This document shows positions 1 through 8,405 of a DNA stretch of 64,000 nt, piece by piece; position 1 is the first letter of the stretch, and every line of letters starts with the position of its first letter. The notes beneath the pieces are model-generated. The model made no database searches. It saw only the letters and a program-made list of their open reading frames with translations, and had not been told where the DNA came from. The translations under genes were made by a program, and so were the position numbers. The stretch is from Streptomyces sp. NBC_01478 (GTDB taxonomy: Bacteria; Actinomycetota; Actinomycetes; Streptomycetales; Streptomycetaceae): NCBI RefSeq assembly GCF_036227225.1, contig NZ_CP109444.1, positions 9,157,501 through 9,221,500 on the forward strand. Direction: 5' to 3'.

Positions 1-107
1 CCGATGGCCAGCCGTCGGGCGAGATCGGGTACGTCCGCGGCGCCGACGGACACGAGTGCCCGGTACGCCGACTCGTGCGCCTCGTCCAGGCCTATCGCCG
101 CCAGCAT
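1..107 (-). CDS. LuxR/TrmB-type transcriptional regulator, 5' end only
   Basis: Only the first 35 or so codons are inside the window; the gene runs off the left edge. The start is the ATG at 105-107 (read on the minus strand), preceded by an AAGGAGGGG ribosome binding site. The visible N-terminus, MLAAIGLDEAHESAYRAL, is the beginning of a TrmB-like winged helix as found in Streptomyces regulators that end in a LuxR DNA-binding domain. A longer in-frame start at the ATG near 205 would add a threonine/histidine-rich tail encoded by a low-complexity repeat and is less likely. The C-terminal domain is not visible, so the exact subclass is an inference. Confidence 0.6.
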   Translation of the reverse strand, partial: MLAAIGLDEAHESAYRALVSVGAADVPDLARRLAI

Positions 108-687
108 CAGGTGCCGCCCCTCCTTTGCGATGTGCGTGGTGTGCGCCATGTGCGTGGTGTGTGTTGTATGCGCGGTGGTGTGTGCGGTCTGGCGGAAAGC
201 AGCCATGGCGCGAACCCGCCTAGGCACATCATCGCCGTATCACCCGTCACTCTGCCAAGGTTGCGTCACCGGGGCACCAACTGTCGCCCGTAATGGGCGT
301 ATTGGGTGTGGTTGGCCTGCGGGTTCGTGCGCGGCGGCTGTGGGGGAGACGGGCGCGCGTCACAGCGGATCTTCAGGAGAGCGGGTCACACTCGGGCCTG
401 GACGGGCCGAACCCGCAACGGGATCCGGTCAGTTGGAACGTGACCCGGACCCATGCAGTGCGCCGGCACGCAGGGGAGCTGGGGCCGGGTCACTCAGATG
501 TCGCCGGGCGGTCCTCCCGTGGGGGGTGGGGCCGCCCGGCGGCCCTGTGTCGTCCTGCGCTGCCTGTGCCGCCGTGTTCCGGATGAGCGTTCGGTATGTC
601 ATCCGACACGCCCTTCGAGCAGGGGCGCGCGTCCGATTTTCCGGACGCCCCGTTTCCAACTGGCCCGCGCGGTGGACAATTAGGGGC
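108..687. other. Divergent intergenic region with repeated GGGTCAC motifs
   Basis: This 580-base gap separates the leftmost regulator (minus) from the PP2C-like gene (plus). I see no convincing gene in it. It holds the TG-rich repeat at 130-187 and three copies of a GGGTCAC motif: 383-389 and 487-493 in plus orientation, and an inverted GTGACCCGG at 440-448 that pairs with CCGGGTCAC at 485-493. A short inverted repeat CGTCCG/CGGACG lies at 630-647, about 40 bases before the PP2C start. These look like regulator sites, but no specific protein can be assigned. Confidence 0.4.
130..187. repeat. TG-rich imperfect tandem repeat
   Basis: Three degenerate units of about 18-20 bases begin at 130, 148 and 168; each opens ATGTGCGTGGTGTG or a close variant. 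The stretch lies just upstream of the ribosome binding site of the leftmost regulator, in its 5' leader. It is open in both directions without stops, which creates spurious coding extensions. Its role is unknown. Confidence 0.6.
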
Positions 688-2619
688 ATGAGCCAGCAGG
701 GGGGAACGCCGACCGGTCACGAGGACGACTGGTGGAGCCAGCTTTACGACGACACCCCGGGGGACACGGGGCCTACGGCCGCGGGCGACTCCGTCGACGA
801 CCGCTTCGTTTCGGCGGCGGGGACGGTGGGCGGGGGTGCCGGTGAGCCTCGGTCCCTCGACGCGGGGTCTCTCGATGCCGGGGAGCGTGTGCCTTCGGCG
901 AGGGAGGGGAGGCCTTCGGCGGACGGGGGACCGGCTTCGCCGGGTGGCGCGGAGCCTTCGGTGGATGAGGGCACGCCTCCGTTGTTCACGCCCTTGACCC
1001 CCGCCGCCGCTCCAGGGGAGCAGGCCCCGCCCGACCCGACCTGGCAGGACCTCCCCTCGGACCCACCGTCCGAGCTCCCACCGGCAGCCCCTCAGCGGCA
1101 GGCCGGCGCGGAGTTTCCGCCCGCGTACCCGCCGCCGCCGACCGTTCCCGCACCACCCGCCGACCGTCCCACCGCCGCTCCGGAGGACCGCCGCCCGGAC
1201 GGTCTGTCCGCCCCGCAGTCACCGGCGGCTCCCGCACGCCCTGCCGACAGTCCCGCGGTCGCCGCGGAGGGCCGGAGTCCGGAAGACCTGCCCTCCCCGC
1301 CCGCCTATCCGCAGTCGTCGGCGGTTCCCGCACCCCCCGCCGACAAGCCCGCGATCGCTCCGAGGGAGCTGCGTCCGGAGGACCCGTCCGGCCCCGGCCG
1401 CTACCCGCAGCCGTCCGCCGCCCCCACACCCCCGACCGCTGCCCCCCGCCCGGACCGCCCGTTCGACCCCCGCCCCTACCCTCAGCCTCCAACCACACCC
1501 GCACCCGTCGCTGACACCCCCATCCCGACCCCGAGGAACCTCCCCCGCCCGTACCCGCAACGCCAACCCCCGCCCGTCACCCCCCAACCCCTCCCGATCG
1601 CCCCGCCCCCCGACCTCCCCGCCCTCGCCCCACCGCCACCCCCGCCCGCATCCCTCGCGCTCGACTACGTAGGCTCCGGTCCGCCCACCTACGACGCCGA
1701 GCCCACCGCCCTGCCGCTCGCCGACCCGGACGACCTTGACGATCTGGTCGCGGACACCGTGCTGGACGGGGCGCGGTACGGGACGAGCACGATCAGGGCC
1801 GCTTCCGTGCGGGGGGACTCCGCGAGGTTTCGGGGGGAGCCGCGGCGGGATTCGTTGCTGACGGCGCGGTTCGGGACCGGGGAGCAGGCCCTCGTGCTGG
1901 TGGCGATGGCGACCGGGGCCCGGGCCACGCCGGGGGCGCATCGGGCCGCCGCCGAGGCCTGTCATTGGATCGGGCGGGCCGTCGGGCGGAGTCATGCCCG
2001 GCTGGCCGAGGACATCCGGGCCGCCCGGCGCGGTGATCTCAAGTCCGGGCTGCACCGGCTCACCGACCGGAGTCTCGGCAAGCTCCGCGCCAGCGCCGCC
2101 GAACAGGGCATCGACCCCGAGGAGTACTCGGCCGGGCTGCGGTGTCTCCTGCTGCCCGCGCATCCGGAGTGCCGTACGCGCGTCTTCTTCGGGGTCGGCC
2201 CCGGTGGGCTGTTCCGGTTGCGGGACGGCGAGTGGCAGGACATCGAGCCCGCCGTCGGCGACCTGAGCGGCGAGGCCGTCGTCGGGTTCGGGTCGCAGCC
2301 CGCCGAGACGCCCGAGGGCGACCGGCTCACCATGGACCTCGGCATCCCGACACCCCCGAGCCCGTACGAACCCGCCCCCGAACCGCCCCGCGAACCCTTC
2401 CGCTTCCGCGCCTCCGTCGCCCGCCCGGGAGACACGCTGTTGATGTGCACCGGGGGGCTGGCCGAACCTCTGCGCGGCGAGCCCGCGCTGTCCGCCCATC
2501 TGGCGGGGCGATGGTCCGGCACCACTCCGCCCGGTCTCGCCGCGTTCCTCGCGGACACCCAAGTGCGGGTCAAGGGTTATGCCGACGACCGCACGGCGGC
2601 GGCTGTTTGGGAGGCGTGA
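688..2619 (+). CDS. Proline-rich PP2C-like (degenerate phosphatase) protein
   Basis: 643 residues. The start is the ATG at 688, where the MSQQGGTPTGHEDDWW N-terminus begins; reading further upstream in the same frame gives only low-complexity sequence. Residues 1-140 are acidic and disordered. Roughly 140-295 are proline-rich with imperfect 32-residue tandem repeats, each opening PQ(S/P) and closing in Tyr. From about residue 355 there is a PP2C fold (starting YGTSTIRAASVRGDSARF). PP2C enzymes dephosphorylate Ser/Thr and bind two metals. Here the usual DGMGG metal loop reads VAMATGARA (about residue 404) and the later SDG reads CTGGLAEP (about 587), so two metal aspartates appear lost; only the final DD(R)T near the C-terminus remains. 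It may be a binding or sensor protein, not an active phosphatase. No membrane segment is seen. Confidence 0.8.
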   Translation: MSQQGGTPTGHEDDWWSQLYDDTPGDTGPTAAGDSVDDRFVSAAGTVGGGAGEPRSLDAGSLDAGERVPSAREGRPSADGGPASPGGAEPSVDEGTPPLFTPLTPAAAPGEQAPPDPTWQDLPSDPPSELPPAAPQRQAGAEFPPAYPPPPTVPAPPADRPTAAPEDRRPDGLSAPQSPAAPARPADSPAVAAEGRSPEDLPSPPAYPQSSAVPAPPADKPAIAPRELRPEDPSGPGRYPQPSAAPTPPTAAPRPDRPFDPRPYPQPPTTPAPVADTPIPTPRNLPRPYPQRQPPPVTPQPLPIAPPPDLPALAPPPPPPASLALDYVGSGPPTYDAEPTALPLADPDDLDDLVADTVLDGARYGTSTIRAASVRGDSARFRGEPRRDSLLTARFGTGEQALVLVAMATGARATPGAHRAAAEACHWIGRAVGRSHARLAEDIRAARRGDLKSGLHRLTDRSLGKLRASAAEQGIDPEEYSAGLRCLLLPAHPECRTRVFFGVGPGGLFRLRDGEWQDIEPAVGDLSGEAVVGFGSQPAETPEGDRLTMDLGIPTPPSPYEPAPEPPREPFRFRASVARPGDTLLMCTGGLAEPLRGEPALSAHLAGRWSGTTPPGLAAFLADTQVRVKGYADDRTAAAVWEA

Positions 2620-2692
2620 GCGCCCGGGCTGTGAATTCATGGAACCCAGAGGGATCCGTAGGACACAGGAAACCGAAGGGCACGCGAGAACC

Positions 2693-4435
2693 ATGGCCAA
2701 GCAGAACGTTGCCGAACAGTTCGTCGACATCCTCGTCCGCGCCGGAGTCAAGCGCCTCTACGGCGTCGTCGGCGACAGCCTCAACCCGGTGGTCGACGCG
2801 ATCCGCCGCAACTCCGCCATCGACTGGATCCACGTACGGCACGAGGAGACCGCCGCCTTCGCCGCCGGCGCCGAAGCGCAGATAACCGGGAAGCTCGCGG
2901 CCTGCGCCGGCTCCTGCGGCCCGGGCAACCTGCACCTCATCAACGGCCTCTACGACGCCCACCGCTCCATGGCCCCGGTCCTCGCCCTCGCCTCGCAGAT
3001 CCCGTCCAGCGAGATCGGCCTCGGCTACTTCCAGGAGACCCACCCGGAGCGGCTCTTCCAGGAGTGCAGTCACTACAGCGAACTCATCTCCAACCCCAAG
3101 CAGATGCCCCGCCTCCTCCAGACCGCCATCCAGCACGCGGTCGGACAGAGCGGCGTCAGCGTCGTCTCCCTCCCCGGCGACATCGCCTCCGAGCCCGCCC
3201 CGGACAAGGCCGCCGAGACCGCCCTCGTCACCTCCCGCCCCTCCGTCCGCCCCGGCGACACCGAGATCGACAAGCTCGTCGAGCTGATCGACGCTGCGGA
3301 CAAGGTCACCCTGTTCTGTGGCAGCGGTGTCGCCGGCGCGCACGCCGAGGTCATGGAGTTCGCCGGGAAGATCAAGTCCCCGATCGGACACGCCCTGCGG
3401 GGCAAGGAATGGATTCAGTACGACAACAAGTTCGATGTCGGGATGAGCGGACTGCTCGGCTACGGCGCCGCCTACGAGGCCACCCACGAGTGCGATCTCC
3501 TCATCCTCATCGGCACCGACTTCCCGTACAACGCGTTCCTGCCCGACGACGTGAAGATCGCCCAGATCGACGTACGGCCCGAACACCTCGGCCGGCGCTC
3601 GAAGTTGGACCTCGCGGTGTGGGGCGACGCGAAGGAGACGCTGCGCTGTCTCACCCCGCGGGTGCGGCCGAAGGACGACCGGCGGTTCCTCGACCGGATG
3701 CTCAAGAAGCACGCCGACGCGCTGGAGGGCGTCGTCAAGGCGTACACGCGGAAGGTTGAGAAGCACGTCCCGATCCACCCCGAGTACGTGGCCTCCGTGA
3801 TCGACGAACTGGCCGACGAGGACGCCGTGTTCACGGTCGACACCGGTATGTGCAACGTCTGGGCCGCGCGCTACATCACGCCCAACGGCCGTCGTCGCGT
3901 GATCGGTTCGTTCTCGCACGGGTCGATGGCGAACGCGCTGCCGATGGCGATCGGCGCCCAGTTCACCGACACCGAGCGGCAGGTCGTGTCGATGTCCGGC
4001 GACGGCGGATTCTCCATGCTGATGGGCGACTTCCTCACCCTCGTCCAGTACGACCTGCCGGTGAAGGTCGTCCTGTTCAACAACTCCTCCCTGGGCATGG
4101 TCGAGTTGGAGATGCTGGTCGCCGGTCTCCCGTCGTACGGCACCACCAACAAGAACCCCGACTTCGGTGCCGTGGCGCGCGCCTGCGGTGCCTACGGTGT
4201 GCGGGTCGAGAAGCCCAAGGACCTGGAAGGCGCGCTGAAGGCCGCCTTCAAGCACAAGGGCCCGGCCCTCGTCGACGTCGTCACCGACCCCAACGCCCTG
4301 TCCATCCCGCCGAAGATCAGCGCCGAGATGGTGACCGGCTTCGCGCTGTCGGCGTCGAAGATCGTGCTGGACGGGGGAGTCGGACGCATGCTGCAGATGG
4401 CCCGGTCCAACATCAGGAACGTACGCGGGCTCTAA
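2693..4435 (+). CDS. poxB: Pyruvate dehydrogenase (quinone)/pyruvate oxidase, ThDP-dependent
   Basis: 580 residues, the usual PoxB length. Members decarboxylate pyruvate oxidatively to acetate plus CO2, using thiamine diphosphate and FAD and passing electrons to membrane quinones. Three domains are visible: N-terminal PYR domain with the catalytic glutamate in HEETAAFAA (about residue 51) and GSCGPGNLHLINGLYDA; a central FAD domain containing LFCGSGVAGA; and a C-terminal PP domain with the ThDP motif GDGGF (about 436) ending at NN about 27 residues later. The start is the ATG at 2693; longer in-frame reading overlaps the upstream PP2C gene. It is transcribed alone and its stop codon overlaps that of the next, convergent gene. 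A related ThDP enzyme of the acetolactate synthase family is possible, but the overall pattern fits PoxB. Confidence 0.85.
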   Translation: MAKQNVAEQFVDILVRAGVKRLYGVVGDSLNPVVDAIRRNSAIDWIHVRHEETAAFAAGAEAQITGKLAACAGSCGPGNLHLINGLYDAHRSMAPVLALASQIPSSEIGLGYFQETHPERLFQECSHYSELISNPKQMPRLLQTAIQHAVGQSGVSVVSLPGDIASEPAPDKAAETALVTSRPSVRPGDTEIDKLVELIDAADKVTLFCGSGVAGAHAEVMEFAGKIKSPIGHALRGKEWIQYDNKFDVGMSGLLGYGAAYEATHECDLLILIGTDFPYNAFLPDDVKIAQIDVRPEHLGRRSKLDLAVWGDAKETLRCLTPRVRPKDDRRFLDRMLKKHADALEGVVKAYTRKVEKHVPIHPEYVASVIDELADEDAVFTVDTGMCNVWAARYITPNGRRRVIGSFSHGSMANALPMAIGAQFTDTERQVVSMSGDGGFSMLMGDFLTLVQYDLPVKVVLFNNSSLGMVELEMLVAGLPSYGTTNKNPDFGAVARACGAYGVRVEKPKDLEGALKAAFKHKGPALVDVVTDPNALSIPPKISAEMVTGFALSASKIVLDGGVGRMLQMARSNIRNVRGL

Positions 4436-5529
4436 CCGTCGTACGGCGCCCAGCCGTTCGCCGCGTACCAGTAGTGCGGCAGGCCCTTGATGCTCGTCGT
4501 GCGGAACGGCTTGCCGTGGTCGTCGATGCGGAGGGTGCCGGTGCGGCCCAGGGAGGACCAGTCCAGTTCGAGGTACCAGCGGCAGTCGCAGGTCCCGGTG
4601 CGGGCCTTGACCAGCAGGACTTCCGGGTCCGTGGCCGAGACCCGGTAGGGCAGGTGTACCGCAGGGGTCGGCTTGCCCATCTCGCCGCCCGGCTCCGGGA
4701 CGGCGAGGGGGCGGTGGGCGTCCAGGTTCACGCCGAAGTAGCGCGGGGTGATGTCCCCGCCGCAGCCCTGGGCCATCGAGTAGGCGGTGCCCGGGGCGGG
4801 TGTCGAACGGCCGACGACGCGGACCCGAAGTGCTTCCAGGACCACGGCTGTTGAGGTCTTGCCCTGCACCGAGATCTCGACGTCCGTCTGCCCGCCGTGC
4901 ACCGCGTGCTGCGTCGCCGCCCAGTCCCCGGCGTCCTGCTGGACCGGGGGCGGCGGCACCTCCTTGGGCGCCTTGTCGATGACGTAGTCGTGGTCGCAGC
5001 CGATCTCCCAGACCTGGGAGTCGGCGGTCCAGGCGAGTGGGGCGGGTGGTGTGGGTGGTGCGGACGGCGAGGCCATGGCCGTACTGCCGGCCTTGGACTT
5101 GGCCGTGCCGTGGGTGGAGACCGCCGACAGGGTGCCCCACGCGGCGAGCGTCGCGCACACCACGGCGACCGTGAGCGTGAGCCGCCGGCGGTACCAGCGG
5201 CTGGGCGTCGGCGCGGGGACTTCCTCCGGCACCGGTTCAGGGACCGGGTTCTCGGCGGGCCGGGGCCGCTGCCGTGCCGCCACCGCCAGGATCCAGTACC
5301 GGTGCAGCTCCAGCCGCTCCTCCGGGGGCGCCCCGCACAGCGCCGCGAAACGCTCCACGGGCGCGAAGCCGAGGGGGACCGCCTCGCCCACGCAGTAGCG
5401 GTGCAGGGTCGAGGCGTTCATGTTCAGGCGGCGGGCCAACTGGCTGTAGCTGCGGTCCGTGCGGTCCTTCAGCCGGCGCAGCAGTGCCGCGAACTCCTCG
5501 ACGTCCTTGTCGTTGCCCTCGCCCGACAC
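4432..5529 (-). CDS. Membrane-anchored XRE-type HTH protein
   Basis: 365 residues, starting at a GTG (5527-5529) with GAGGGG six bases upstream; longer in-frame extensions look non-coding. Residues 10-60 form a helix-turn-helix (SYSQLARRLNMNASTLHRYC). A proline-rich linker follows, then one transmembrane helix near 118-136 (LTLTVAVVCATLAAWGTLSA) and an extracytoplasmic domain of about 220 residues containing cysteines (CDCRWYLELDW). The topology suggests a DNA-binding or protein-binding cytoplasmic head coupled to an outside sensor domain. Similar HTH-TM proteins are common in Streptomyces, but the function is not established. Its last codon overlaps the stop of the convergent pyruvate dehydrogenase gene. 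Confidence 0.8.
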   Translation of the reverse strand: MSGEGNDKDVEEFAALLRRLKDRTDRSYSQLARRLNMNASTLHRYCVGEAVPLGFAPVERFAALCGAPPEERLELHRYWILAVAARQRPRPAENPVPEPVPEEVPAPTPSRWYRRRLTLTVAVVCATLAAWGTLSAVSTHGTAKSKAGSTAMASPSAPPTPPAPLAWTADSQVWEIGCDHDYVIDKAPKEVPPPPVQQDAGDWAATQHAVHGGQTDVEISVQGKTSTAVVLEALRVRVVGRSTPAPGTAYSMAQGCGGDITPRYFGVNLDAHRPLAVPEPGGEMGKPTPAVHLPYRVSATDPEVLLVKARTGTCDCRWYLELDWSSLGRTGTLRIDDHGKPFRTTSIKGLPHYWYAANGWAPYDG

Positions 5530-5711
5530 CGTCGCCCCTCTGCGTCGCGTCCCAGGACGGCATCCCAGGCACACCACAGAAGAGGAGGTCAGCGGGGGTG
5601 GGACGGTTCCACCGTCGCGGGGTCGGTGTCGGTCGTTGCGGTCGTCCGGGCCGGGCACCGAAGCTCTGACCGACCACATCGCACGGCACCGATCCGAAAC
5701 GGGGACCACAC

Positions 5712-6179
5712 GTGAACAGCAAGAAGGCCACGCGCCGCACCGCCCTCGCCGCCGCCCTCGCCCTCGCCCTCGGGCTGGGCGTGGCGGCCCAGGCCTCCGC
5801 CGGCGCCCCGCGCTCGGTGAGCGGCTCGCCGGACGACAACATCACCCGCATCGCCGACTTCTACGGCGCCTACGTCGACGCCGAGAGCGACCTCGACAGC
5901 GGCGGCGAGCTCGCCCGGCAACTGCGCGCCTACTACCTCACCCCCGCCTACCTGAAGGAGCTGACGGCCTGGGAGAACAAGAACCACGCGGACGGCGTCC
6001 TTCAGGCCCAGAACATCCCCTTGAGCTGGAAGGTCACCGACAACGGCACCGCCGGGTACACCGAGGCCGCCATCACCCTCACCTGGGGCGGCGGGGACAC
6101 CACCAGGCTGATCGTCGACATGACCCGCACGACCCACAAGATCTTCCACATCGGCACGAAGGGGATCGGCGGCAAGTAG
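5712..6179 (+). CDS. Small secreted protein, unknown function
   Basis: 155 residues from a GTG start. Residues 1-31 are a classical Sec signal peptide: a basic start (MNSKKATRRT), an alanine/leucine core and a likely cut after QASA. The mature part is about 125 residues, has no cysteines, and is rich in Tyr/Trp/Thr with alternating polar strands; it starts APRSVSGSPDDNITRIADFY. I do not recognise a family. It stands alone and is divergent from the upstream HTH-TM gene across a 180-base promoter region. Confidence 0.7.
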   Translation: MNSKKATRRTALAAALALALGLGVAAQASAGAPRSVSGSPDDNITRIADFYGAYVDAESDLDSGGELARQLRAYYLTPAYLKELTAWENKNHADGVLQAQNIPLSWKVTDNGTAGYTEAAITLTWGGGDTTRLIVDMTRTTHKIFHIGTKGIGGK

Positions 6180-6653
6180 CCCCCGTAGCCGAGCCGTTCG
6201 CGGTTGCTGAGCGGCTGATTCCGGCCAGATTCGCGGAGGGTGGACCTCAGGGTGGTCCGGGGGGACCAACCGTCCCACGCCTTCGCGGACTACGGCCGGA
6301 TCGGCAGCCCCGCATCGGCAGTCGGTTCGATCGCCGGTGGTCAGGACGGCACGGGGTGTCTGGTCCCGGTGCCGGGAGCCGGCACATCCCGGAAGGGAAC
6401 GCCCCGACCGCCCCACCCGCGTCGCATGCTCCGTACGGCGGCCGTTCGACCGTACGGACGGCACGGCCCCCGATTCCTCCGCCTCGCCGGACTCGGCGCA
6501 ACTGTGGCCGAACACCCGGTCGTTGTCACTTCGACATGACTGCCCTGTTCCCGGCGAGGGCATGGATCCCCGTGAACGTGTTCGAGCAGGAGGGAACCGG
6601 AAACCGGCGTGCAGGCGGGGGTCATGAAAAGGCAAGCACGAGGGGGCGGTCCC
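6180..6653. other. Intergenic region, no gene recognised
   Basis: About 470 bases between the secreted protein and the ATPase gene. Several frames are open, but their translations are low-complexity and show no family features. A short palindrome GAACGTGTTC lies at 6574-6583. Promoter elements for the downstream ATPase are presumably here but none is clear. Confidence 0.4.
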
Positions 6654-7106
6654 ATGGCGATCGGGGCCTCCTCGTCGAAAGCGGTGGAGGACAAGGCCGA
6701 CAGCGCCACGCAACCGGCGCAGCCGCCTCAACTGAGGCGCAGACTCGGACGCGCGGACCTGCGGGCGGTGCCCGAGGCGCGCAGAGCGTTGCGTGAACTG
6801 TTACGGCACTGGGGGAGGCCGGGACGATCGGAGATAGCGGAACTGCTCACGAGTGAACTCGTCACCAACGCGCTGATCCACACCGACCGCGACGCCGTGC
6901 TCACGGCGACCGTCGGACCGGATGGACTCCGCGTGGAAGTAAGGGACTTCGTGGCCCGCAGGCCCCGACTGCGCGTACCGGACGCCGACGACGGTACGCA
7001 CGGGCGGGGCCTGGTGCTGGTGCAGTCCCTCGCGGACGCGTGGGGAGTGTCGCCCCACGGGGTCGGCAAGTCCGTCTGGTTCGAGCTGGATTCGGACGCG
7101 GCATGA
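6654..7106 (+). CDS. RsbW-like ATP-binding regulatory protein (HATPase_c_2)
   Basis: 150 residues from the ATG at 6654, chosen because GAGGGG lies eight bases upstream; starts at 6609 or 6624 are possible. The family are GHKL-fold kinases/anti-sigma factors that bind ATP and either inhibit a sigma factor or phosphorylate a STAS antagonist. Visible motifs are the N box (ELVTNALIHT, with the Mg-binding Asn), the G1 region RVEVRDFVARRPRL and the G2 glycines in THGRGLVLVQSLADAWG. Streptomyces carry dozens of these, many orphan; no sigma gene is adjacent, so its partner is unknown. A strong hairpin follows the stop codon. Confidence 0.85.
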   Translation: MAIGASSSKAVEDKADSATQPAQPPQLRRRLGRADLRAVPEARRALRELLRHWGRPGRSEIAELLTSELVTNALIHTDRDAVLTATVGPDGLRVEVRDFVARRPRLRVPDADDGTHGRGLVLVQSLADAWGVSPHGVGKSVWFELDSDAA

Positions 7107-7107
7107 G

Positions 7108-7155
7108 CAACGGGACGGGGGCGGCGTCCAGTTGGACTCCGCCCCCGTCCCGTTG
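7108..7155. terminator. Bidirectional hairpin terminator
   Basis: A 17-base perfect stem (CAACGGGACGGGGGCGG at 7108-7124 with its complement at 7139-7155). After one mismatch it continues into an inner GTCCA/TGGAC stem (7126-7130 and 7133-7137) closed by a two-base loop. It lies between two convergent genes and is symmetric, so it can stop transcription from both sides. There is no long T-run, as is typical in Streptomyces. Confidence 0.85.
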
Positions 7156-7192
7156 TCGCCCGGTCCCGGCTCTCGGCTCGCAGCCTGTCGGC

Positions 7193-8233
7193 TCAGCCGA
7201 ACTGCTGCTCCAGGTCCTTGAGCTTGCGCTCGAGGGAGTCGAGCCGCGGCAGGGCCATGGTGTCGTCCTCCGCCGTGAGGTCGACGGTTATCGGGTCAGA
7301 TGCCCCGCGGACTGGCTGGAGTGAGGGACGCGTGCGAACCGGCAGTTGTTCCGGCGTCGATAGAGCAGGCTCCGCGGATGCTTGACCGGAGCCGCGCTCC
7401 AGGGCCTGCGGTTCCGGCGACCGGCCGCCGCCCCGTCCCATGAGGCCGCGCTGCCCCCGGCTTATGGCCTTGAGCTGGGCCCGCTCGATCCGCTGCTGGT
7501 CGCGCCGACGCAGTCGGGTCTCTTCCTTCTTCGCCTTGTCCTCGCGCACCTCGTCGACCGCCTCGTCCAGGCTGCGGACGTTCTCCAGGAGCATCAGCGA
7601 CCAGGCGCTGTAGGTCTCACGGGGGGCGCGCAGCCAGCGGACGATACGGATCTGCGGCAGCGGACGCGGCACCAGACCCTGCTCGCGCAGCGCGGCCCGA
7701 CGGGTCTGCTTCAGCGCGCGGTCGAACAGGACCGCGGCCGACAGCGACATGCCGGAGAAGAACTGCGGAGCGCCCGCGTGGTCGACACCCCTGGGCGCGT
7801 GCACCCAGTTGAACCAGGCGGCCGCGGCCGCGAACGTCCACACGAGTATCCGGGAGCCGAGGGCCGCGTCACCGTGGCTGGCCTCGCGGACCGCGAGGAC
7901 GGAGCAGAACATGGCCGCGCCGTCGAGGCCGAACGGGACGAGGTACTCCCAGCCGTCGGTGAGGCCGAGGTTCTCCTGGCCGAAGCCGACCAGTCCGTGG
8001 AAGGAGAGTGCCGCGGCGACCGCCGCACAGCAGAACAGAAGGACGTAGGAGGCGATGCCGTATATGGCTTCCTTGCGCCTGCGGCGCTCCTCCGTGCGCT
8101 CCCACGAGTCGTCTTTCGCGTGCTCCCCGCCGGACCGCTTGCTCCGCGCGAGCACCGCAACCGCCGCCAGCATGCCCAGGAGCAGTACGGCGCCGGGAAG
8201 CAGCCAGTTAAGCGATATGTCGGTCAGTCTCAT
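7193..8233 (-). CDS. DUF2637 membrane protein
   Basis: 346 residues; start at the ATG 8231-8233 (MRLTDISLNWLLPGAV) with AAGGGA seven bases upstream. There are four to five hydrophobic segments in the first 190 residues: one near 10-30, then a DUF2637 block with YGIASYVLLFCCAAVAAALS, LDGAAMFCSVLAV, ILVWTFAAAAAWFNW and FFSGMSLSAAVLF. The C-terminal 150 residues are charged and helical, with a likely coiled coil at the end (LDSLERKLKDLEQQFG). DUF2637 proteins occur on Streptomyces chromosomes and on conjugative elements, where some are called transfer-associated; the molecular role is not established. Nothing nearby suggests an integrated plasmid. Confidence 0.8.
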   Translation of the reverse strand: MRLTDISLNWLLPGAVLLLGMLAAVAVLARSKRSGGEHAKDDSWERTEERRRRKEAIYGIASYVLLFCCAAVAAALSFHGLVGFGQENLGLTDGWEYLVPFGLDGAAMFCSVLAVREASHGDAALGSRILVWTFAAAAAWFNWVHAPRGVDHAGAPQFFSGMSLSAAVLFDRALKQTRRAALREQGLVPRPLPQIRIVRWLRAPRETYSAWSLMLLENVRSLDEAVDEVREDKAKKEETRLRRRDQQRIERAQLKAISRGQRGLMGRGGGRSPEPQALERGSGQASAEPALSTPEQLPVRTRPSLQPVRGASDPITVDLTAEDDTMALPRLDSLERKLKDLEQQFG

Positions 8234-8340
8234 CTGGGGTCCCTTGCATTGGGATAGGGCGTAACGCCCGCCATAGTGGCCCAATCCCAACGGCCCTCAG
8301 GCGTTTTCGGGGCAAGAGGCCGCCAAGGAGGTGCAAGGGG

Positions 8341-8391
8341 ATGCCCAAGGCGGCTTTCTGCTCGAACTGCCGCTTGAGGGGCGGGAGTTGA
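8341..8391 (+). CDS. Possible 16-codon leader peptide with CxxC motif
   Basis: A very short reading frame encoding MPKAAFCSNCRLRGGS, preceded by AAGGAGGTG about ten bases before the ATG. It sits divergent from the DUF2637 gene, 15 bases before a perfect palindrome (8406-8417). The ribosome binding site and the CSNC motif are what draw attention. No downstream gene on this strand would be served by a leader, so it may be chance. Confidence 0.2.
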   Translation: MPKAAFCSNCRLRGGS

Positions 8392-8405
8392 GTTCGAATA
8401 AGACT

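Noticed and set aside
4..687. In-frame extension of the PP2C-like gene to the left edge of the window
   Set aside because: The extension translates the TG-rich repeat and low-complexity DNA, and overlaps the minus-strand regulator start; the ATG at 688 begins the recognisable protein.
2570..5158. Very long open frame on the minus strand opposite the pyruvate dehydrogenase gene
   Set aside because: A GC-rich shadow of a well-identified plus-strand gene; its translation is Gly/Arg/Asp-rich with no family features.
6574..6583. GAACGTGTTC palindrome as a LexA box
   Set aside because: Actinobacterial LexA sites have four bases between GAAC and GTTC; here there are two, and the downstream gene is not a repair gene.
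7193..8233. DUF2637 gene as evidence of an integrated conjugative plasmid
   Set aside because: No replication, TraB-like, integrase or excisionase gene is nearby, and this domain also occurs on the core chromosome.
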